A DNA stretch of 64,000 nt from Paragonimus westermani. Taxonomy: Eukaryota; Platyhelminthes; Trematoda; Plagiorchiida; Troglotrematidae. Below, in pieces: positions 57,338 through 64,000 of the stretch. Numbering within the stretch: position 1 is the first letter of the stretch; every line of letters starts with the position of its first letter. The position numbers and the translations under genes were made by a program. The stretch is from NCBI GenBank assembly GCA_008508345.1, contig QNGE01003272.1:1-64000 (forward strand). The letters run 5' to 3'. The notes below the pieces were generated by a model. That model ran no database searches and was not told the DNA's origin. It saw nothing but the letters and a program-made list of their open reading frames with translations.

Positions 57338-57573
57338 CTGGAGGAATGACTAGCCCACTGCTATCCGTCACTAAGCAATACATATTGAAAACGAAAACAT
57401 TTGGACCGAATAACCAAGAAGATTGGATACTGCCCTATTATCAGACTTCTGCTGGCACAGGCGACACACAGATGTCTAATGCCCGTGTCCATGGGGAAAT
57501 TTTTGGTTGTTGCCAGAGTATGCAATACCTGAGTGAAAATCTTTCAGCTGATCGGGATCTGTATAGGGAGTAG
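57338..57573 (+). CDS. possible terminal exon of an unidentified gene
   Basis: A long pyrimidine tract and acceptor (GGTCTTTTTCTTGGCAG) end at 57337. The frame that follows reads G-G-M-T-S-P-L-L-S-V-T-K-Q-Y-I-L-K-T-K-T-F-G-P-N-N-Q-E-D-W-I-L-P-Y-Y and ends at TAG 57571-57573. Composition is protein-like; no family is recognised. It might belong with the frame at 57003-57233. No poly(A) signal was noted directly after it. Confidence 0.35.
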
Positions 57574-60500
57574 TTAGTTCACAGTGGCGAAACTAACACT
57601 GCTTTTGAACACCTTAGAGAACGCGCTTGGTGAGAAGACTGTTTGAGCATCCAAACTGAACCATCTGTTCGTCGATCTTTATTGCTGTCAACATTGTTGC
57701 TTTACAGCAAAACCTGAACACAGGCTGAATTCTGAAAACAGCATGCAGCAGACTAGCGCAGTGTTCAAGCAGCGCAACTAGGTTTTGGTTCAAGAATATC
57801 TCTACATCTATAGTTTATTAGCAAATACAGTTTTAAAAAATGTGTTTCGCTTGTCACAGTTTGGTTTACAACGAAGAATTTGAAAATACTTGAAACGTAC
57901 TGAAGATCGTTTCTGCGAAAACAGTCATATTTTTTGTGCGTGTCACTGAAATGCAACTTTTGGACCTTGATACCATTCGTTATCTTTTCTTGGGAACATA
58001 CTGGCTGCATCTGAGTCAGTCAACTTACACTGGTCTAATGCAGACGTACTAGGAACCGGTTTGATTACCATGATATTTTATGGATGTACTTAAACGTTTG
58101 AGCGATATCCTGTGAACGCCCGCTGTTCCGATAAGGATATTGACGAAGCCGTCCAAACCGTCGTAGAAATCAGTACTAGGCTGGAGACCTACTTGAAACA
58201 AAGTTATGTTTTAAGAATTTTCAACTCCTGATTTGCTTTGGTTACAAACAAAGCCCAACGATTATTTTAGCTTGTAGATGGTGAAGACCGATCGGTAAGG
58301 TGGAAGAAACTACTCGTCAACTTGTAGGCGCAAGAAAATCCTCACTATTTCTGATTGACACTTGAAAATACAGGGATTTGGCTGAGATTTAATCTAAGCA
58401 GTTTTCTCATTATGTCAAATGACATGCAATCACGTGCGTATGTGCAAGTACTTAATGGGGATTGAAGAAACTCTTCACATGCATGAAACGACAAAACTGA
58501 GACGTGGCGGTTTAGTACTCACAATTTAGTACTCACTCATCTCGGACACTAGAAGTGTGTATTATTAAAAACTATAACACACGAAGTAAGCAATATGTAT
58601 AAATCGTTGCGACTAAGTTAAACATGAGTAACACTTTTGTGTACAGTATTTGACATTCAGGACACTGGTCCATTGACTAATTAAGACTAAGGGAGATTTT
58701 TGAATCCAATAGATATGTACAAATGAGCTGCCCGGTTTTCTCCAAGGTTTAATACACCAAGCGTTTAGTAAAATGTACCTCCAGGTTGGTTAAGATATGA
58801 CTAGATTATTGATAGCTCTTAATGTATTTGCTGGAACTAAACATCATTAATATGCTTTTAAATTGCGGCATACTAAACTTATTGAAGAATGTGTTCTAAG
58901 GCGTGGACGTTATACTCAACGAGGCCATTCAGCAAATGTTGCCACAAGTGAGCATGAGAAATGCTGTTTTGTTACAGGTTACAATGAGTGAACCGACTAC
59001 AGTCCTACTGAAAAAATTTGGTGGCTGAACGGTCATTCAACGAAAGCGGTATTCAAACATAAAAAGTAATCACATTATTGTTCATTAAAATGAAGGAGGA
59101 GAGTAACTTGTACAAAGCTGTCTACATGTATGAAGACTGAATCAAGATTGGTTTTCAAAATTTTTCACAAAATAGGAAATTAAGTAGCACATTCTTCTCT
59201 CATATTTGGACTAGTTAGTATTATAAGTTATCGATTCAAGATCAACAGGTTACCTGTTCTGGCAATGAGATAGACTTGAGATGATTTTGGATACGTTGCA
59301 TTTTAACTTTGAATTCTGTTAAACAATGCGTAAGTGCCCAACAGTAGTTCTCATGTAATCATCCAAATGCATGTCAGCAAACCCTAACTGAGTTATGTCA
59401 AGATTCAACGTCTCCTAAAAGAATGGGTTAAACTTTTACTGGAGCAAAGTGACTCATGCATACAAACACACTTTTGGCCATCTTGTGTCTTTGGGTAGAA
59501 CAATATAGTGGAAGTGGTGTTTGACATAATACTGCAATATGTCTCCCATATCAACTTACATAGATTCCAAAATTTCACTTTACTAAAGAGTTTCTGTTCA
59601 AGTAGCCTTTCCAGCCAGCTAATACTCCGCACACAAAACTACGCATGGTAGTTGAAGCTCAAAGTGTGCTTCGGCAAGTCAGAACATGACTAGAGAAAAC
59701 TACGCGCACAAACAAAATTAATCAATATTCTGGTGTTAATAGATCAGATAATGACATCGGAAACCAGGAATTGTACAAATTCACTTATTACTCACCTATC
59801 TCATCCGATTGTCATTCCGCTGGATTATTTCCCTTACTTTTAGAACACTAATCTAACAACTTTCCCTCATTCAAACACACCTCATATTCCGTTCGATGCT
59901 CACCGTTATTAGCAATATAGTGCCTGACTTTCGTATCGCATCAGTTTCAAAGTTTCATAAGAAACAGTTAAACACCTGTCTTCGGACAAATCGATGGTGT
60001 TTCAAACATAAACTGTTTTATTATTGAGAATGCGTGAATCAAACTGAGATTTTGAAAAAATAGGTAAACGTTTTCAAACAGTTGTTATTTCCACTCACCC
60101 AATTAAGAAGAATTCTCCAACAACTTGTCCATTAAAGGTGGCGAGAAAATACCTGCAGAAATACAGAGTGCAATTTGATCACGTGAACGACATAATACTG
60201 AAATGCTCACTGATTTCTTCCAGTCAGCTGAACGCTATAATAGTATTCTCACGCATAGGAAGTAATTTGGACTGACCCACTTTCGTTAGTAAACAGTCGT
60301 ATACGCAGGTTTCAGAAGTGTTTTATGAAAAAATATCAACGCAATCGAATATTTTGTTCTGTAAAGGTTATGATATTTAATTAACCTTCAACTGAACATT
60401 TTAGGCCACCATAAATAGAGAGGATAGTTGAGTAAACGGATCGTAGGCAGACTATTTCATATTATGTGTTTCGTTCACAGCAAGTTGTATTGTACAGCAA

Positions 60501-63500
60501 AATAAACAAAGGTATAGTGATGCTTTTGGGGAGAAAATAAATGTTCGACTCTGATCCAGAACTGTACTCGCTGCTGGTATGCTCATTTGAAAAAACGACT
60601 CACGTCTCCAGTTAACGTTCGCTGTGTATTTTATTGGGTACCACGTTTCAAATTACGTTAACTCAGATGTACAGTACGGTTCCGATGTTGTTAGTAACGT
60701 GTGCTGTCTTAAGGGATGTCAAAGGTTGGTACATTTTGTAATTCACTGAAAATAGGATGCAAGACGGTATCAGAAAATCATGCCCAAGTTTGCAACTAGA
60801 AGCGCCCACACGGACTAGATTGCCTGATTCAATATTGTACCAAATCTCTTCACTACACCACTGTTGACAAGTGATCGTTATCTCATCGGCGAATATACTG
60901 ACACGTTTGAAACTGCAACTGTCGACTGAACAAATGAACCTAACATCTGATGAAAGCCTTTAAGATTTTCTTGGTTCCGACCACTTGGTTTGTAGCCATT
61001 AGACCAAGAGTGAAGAATTTTGTTCTTTACGTTAGATGTCAAAACAAATCAAGTTGGAAACGAGGAGGCAGAAAGAAGTATATTCTGTTATTTTTAACAC
61101 TGTAATTTACCACGTACAGAAAAAAAGAGATATTACAGTTATGCTGACGCAAACGAACACACTTTGCTGCTGGGGCTCAAATGGGACAAACAAAAGAAAG
61201 TATATATTGAGGCCAACTTCATAGGCTGAGCATCAAAAATCCCAGAGAAAAAAACATGAACATATTGTGTACTTTCGAATGTCTTTTTTGCAGGGTCTGA
61301 GATTCGTGCTGGTTGTGTTTCAGGCAACTACAGTATGCAGTATCATCTTAATAAATTTGACGTTTTACATGTGTAATTCGAAAACTGACTTATATTTAAA
61401 CTTGAAATACCCACTTAAAATACGCACAGAACATTACGACTTTCGTGGAATAGTCAAAGAAAGAATTGTCAGTAATGGAAACTGCAAGACGCTTCGTACT
61501 AATATAAAGTTATCAACAAAGTAATTGTACGTTTTGACTTTTAGGTAGCAAGAATGTTTGCTTCTGTAAAGTTTGAACAGACTATCAATGCTCCGTTAGC
61601 TACAGATATGATCTGTGCAGACTGATGCGCGATCTACGGTGACTATGAATGTTTCTATCTTACTTTCAATTGCTTCGTCGGAAATACTCCACATTTTGGA
61701 ACATCACATGACTTTAAGCCAACTGGGGGTGCAAGTGTAGGAGAATGTGACTATACATGTCATTTGGAGTAAAGAAAAGAGATCATTGCAAGTAGAAAAT
61801 CTGTGTCAACTGTGGAACTTCCTTCTGTCAGAATTGACAGCAATCTCAACGATGGCCTCTATCGGAACTACTCAAAGCCAAAATTGTATGTGTATATCCC
61901 AGGTTGAAAACCATAATAGTTTACAAGATAACACCCTCCCATTTTCACAATTAAATTAGCAAACACAAACAGTGGCTAACATAGAGGAAAGAAGGAGAGG
62001 AAGCTAAATTTGAAAATCAATTTGAGTAGTGTGAGCTTGATGACGCAAGAATGTCTGAGGTAACAAGAGTGAGAATTTCAAATAATTTATGCTCAGGCAT
62101 ACCATGAAAGCGTTCGTTACTCATAGTATTTAAGCAAACTGAGCGAACATGGAGATGGGCTCAAGGTTATGTTTGGGAAGTTTCACTTCCTTGGGGTTGA
62201 CGTCGCCATAGTTAGGATGGCTCCGCTGTACTGCAATTCACATCCAAAGACTGTATTATTCTGATAGAACCACTGACAAGACACATAAGTTTTAGCAGGT
62301 TTATTCTGAAGCCGCATTTGAACAAGTGTAGAACTTGTCCATAGTTTTAACTCAGCGGCATGCTCGGTACCTCTGAAAATCCATAATAAGCGGGGTAATG
62401 TTGGATGGCTTCCTAACGAATCAAGATACTAAGAAGTGAACTATTTAGCGGGATGGCTGTTGCTCGATAAACGCGTAAGGAGCACTTTATCTATGGGTTA
62501 AAAGGATAGTGCTTAGGTAAACCCACCGTCAGTAGGACTGTATTACTCAGTGTGACATGACAAGGCTGATTTTTACTTAAAGGTCAGATTACTGTCAACG
62601 ATTAAGGAGCCTGCAGCTGAATTATGACACTAAGTTTGAGTGTTCAGTCATATTTCATGCAAATTTTGGGGCTGCTTGGAAGCGCATGATGACCCTACCT
62701 GTTTAACGTTGTGATCGATTTCCCGCCTCACCAACCAAACGTACTATGACCGTTTGAACCTGCCGTGTTTGTCATTTACCTACTCGCGTTGCCTTTGATG
62801 TCCTTTCCCCTACGACTTCTCACCCATTAGATATTCTAACATGAACTTTGACTGTAAGGTTATCTATTGTGGTTATTGGTTATTGCTCACAAAGAACCTG
62901 AAAGAATAATCTATGTTTTTCATGTGAGCCGATTCGTATATGACATTGTTCCTTTGAGCAATGCGGGGTATACGCGGTAAATAACACACGTAATTAAAAT
63001 ACCAAACGGTAAAATAATTTTTTGCGCTGGAAAGCCAACATTATTTTGTCTATTCAGATTCATTTCAAATGCCGGTTAATGGGTTAACGGGCGAGGTGTG
63101 CAGAATGTCAAAAAGCTTGATGAAAATTTATTTGCGAAAACAAAATCATCTACATTCACAGGTTCCATAAAACAGGTTACCTACAGTAGCAGACAGATGA
63201 ATTGCGCAGAAAGGTGCACAAAAGATGCTGAAAAATCGACTTCTCTTATGTTGTGCCAAATTCTTCACCAGTATCTGGTTTTCTGCTAGTGAAACTGAAG
63301 AAGAAGATATGGATGTGCATACTGATTTCCGCAGTAGTTTTAGGCTTCGTGATCTCTAGGTCAGAAGATGTGAATACACATAAATTGTATCAAAACACGT
63401 AGTGCTGGTTGCAATACGATTAGTTGATGGCACAGCAGAAACTCAGAAAAACCATGAGTTCCAGCATTTAAGCAGCTTGCTCGAAATTGCGCTCTTCTCA

Positions 63501-64000
63501 CAAGATGCAGGAAAATTGTTCTTGCCGGCTTGAAACTACAATAGATTTATTAGCCCGTTGTTTTGATTGTTTGCTTGCGAAGTACGTGCATTGCATGTTG
63601 CGAACTGACGGAAAGGTAGATAACGCCAGCAAAGTAAATTCAGTATTCTTATTGTGAAATCTAACGAAGGTGTGAGAAGTTTGATCACTTTGAGATGCAC
63701 ACTGTTCACTTTTTGCATTTAAAACATTTTCGGCCATTCAATTTGACATGTTGTAGCTAATATGTGATGAGTATTTTTTAACCTAATGTGGGCTAATCCC
63801 CAGTCCATTTGGATGTCAAGCGTACATTTTGATCCAGGTGTCTAGGTTTTTATACTGAGTACAGCCTAGTTATCACACTTAACTTTCCAGCCACAATCGC
63901 CTGGGTGTCCTACTGAGCTTGACTTATCGTCCTGAGAATATGTCACTGTCTGTCCAATCATCCTCTTCTCTTAAACCTGTTTTGAAGACATCACCGTTAA
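57574..64000. other. no recognised gene
   Basis: AT-rich, gene-poor. Plus frames at 61036-61224, 61267-61524, 61747-61959 and 63098-63289 are short and unrecognised; the last follows an acceptor-like GAGGTGTGCAG. No tandem array, LTR or palindrome was noticed. Confidence 0.4.

Noticed and set aside
1..64000. CRISPR array, bacterial operons, rRNA genes
   Set aside because: No regularly spaced direct repeats, no Shine-Dalgarno-led gene trains and no rRNA-like segments; introns and retroelements show a eukaryotic nuclear genome.

Overview
The window is eukaryotic, gene-poor and repeat-rich. It most likely comes from a draft nuclear genome of a parasitic flatworm, probably a trematode. The grounds are a degenerate Ty3/gypsy element of the CsRn1 clade with the CHCC Gag finger typical of that clade (CsRn1 was described from Clonorchis), tiny introns of about 40 bp beside introns of kilobases, short exons scattered in AT-rich non-coding DNA, and a SINE-like repeat carrying a hammerhead ribozyme, as known from schistosome Sm-alpha repeats. 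Species cannot be fixed from the sequence. One N (4873) marks an assembly join or ambiguous base.

Layout. 1-344 (minus): 5' part of a Gag ORF of one CsRn1-like element, with a possible primer-binding site and LTR behind it. 4625-5121: a near-identical 249-bp tandem duplication with the N at its junction. 5554-10282 (plus): a broken CsRn1-clade retrotransposon with Gag, protease, RT, RNase H and integrase remnants and a 469-bp 3' LTR; no 5' LTR is visible. 12531-13389 (minus): two exon-like segments matching the linker and PAZ domain of an Argonaute. 13404-13578: a decayed SINE copy. 14338-15405 (plus): three exons of a kinesin-3 motor domain of KIF28/KLP-6 type. 17428-17693 and 40585-40849: two copies of a fold-back repeat, the second a perfect 201-bp palindrome. 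29677-30767 (plus): last two exons of an unidentified gene with a poly(A) signal. 34610-34763 and 54077-54476 (plus): well-delimited orphan exons, the second with an in-frame TGA. 44957-45504: an element with about 28-bp inverted termini. 49360-51996 (minus): two exons of a FRAG1/DRAM/Sfk1-family membrane protein. 52988-53186: the better SINE copy, with tRNA-like A and B boxes followed by a textbook hammerhead ribozyme. 53187-64000 is otherwise mostly unassigned.

The host genes (Argonaute-like, kinesin, DRAM-like and unknowns) do not form a functional cluster; each is a fragment of a long, intron-rich gene. The strongest biological signal is in the repeats: a complete hammerhead inside a tRNA-headed SINE, and two fold-back families whose arms contain hammerhead-like core motifs. 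All identifications are by eye from translations and motifs; no database search was run.
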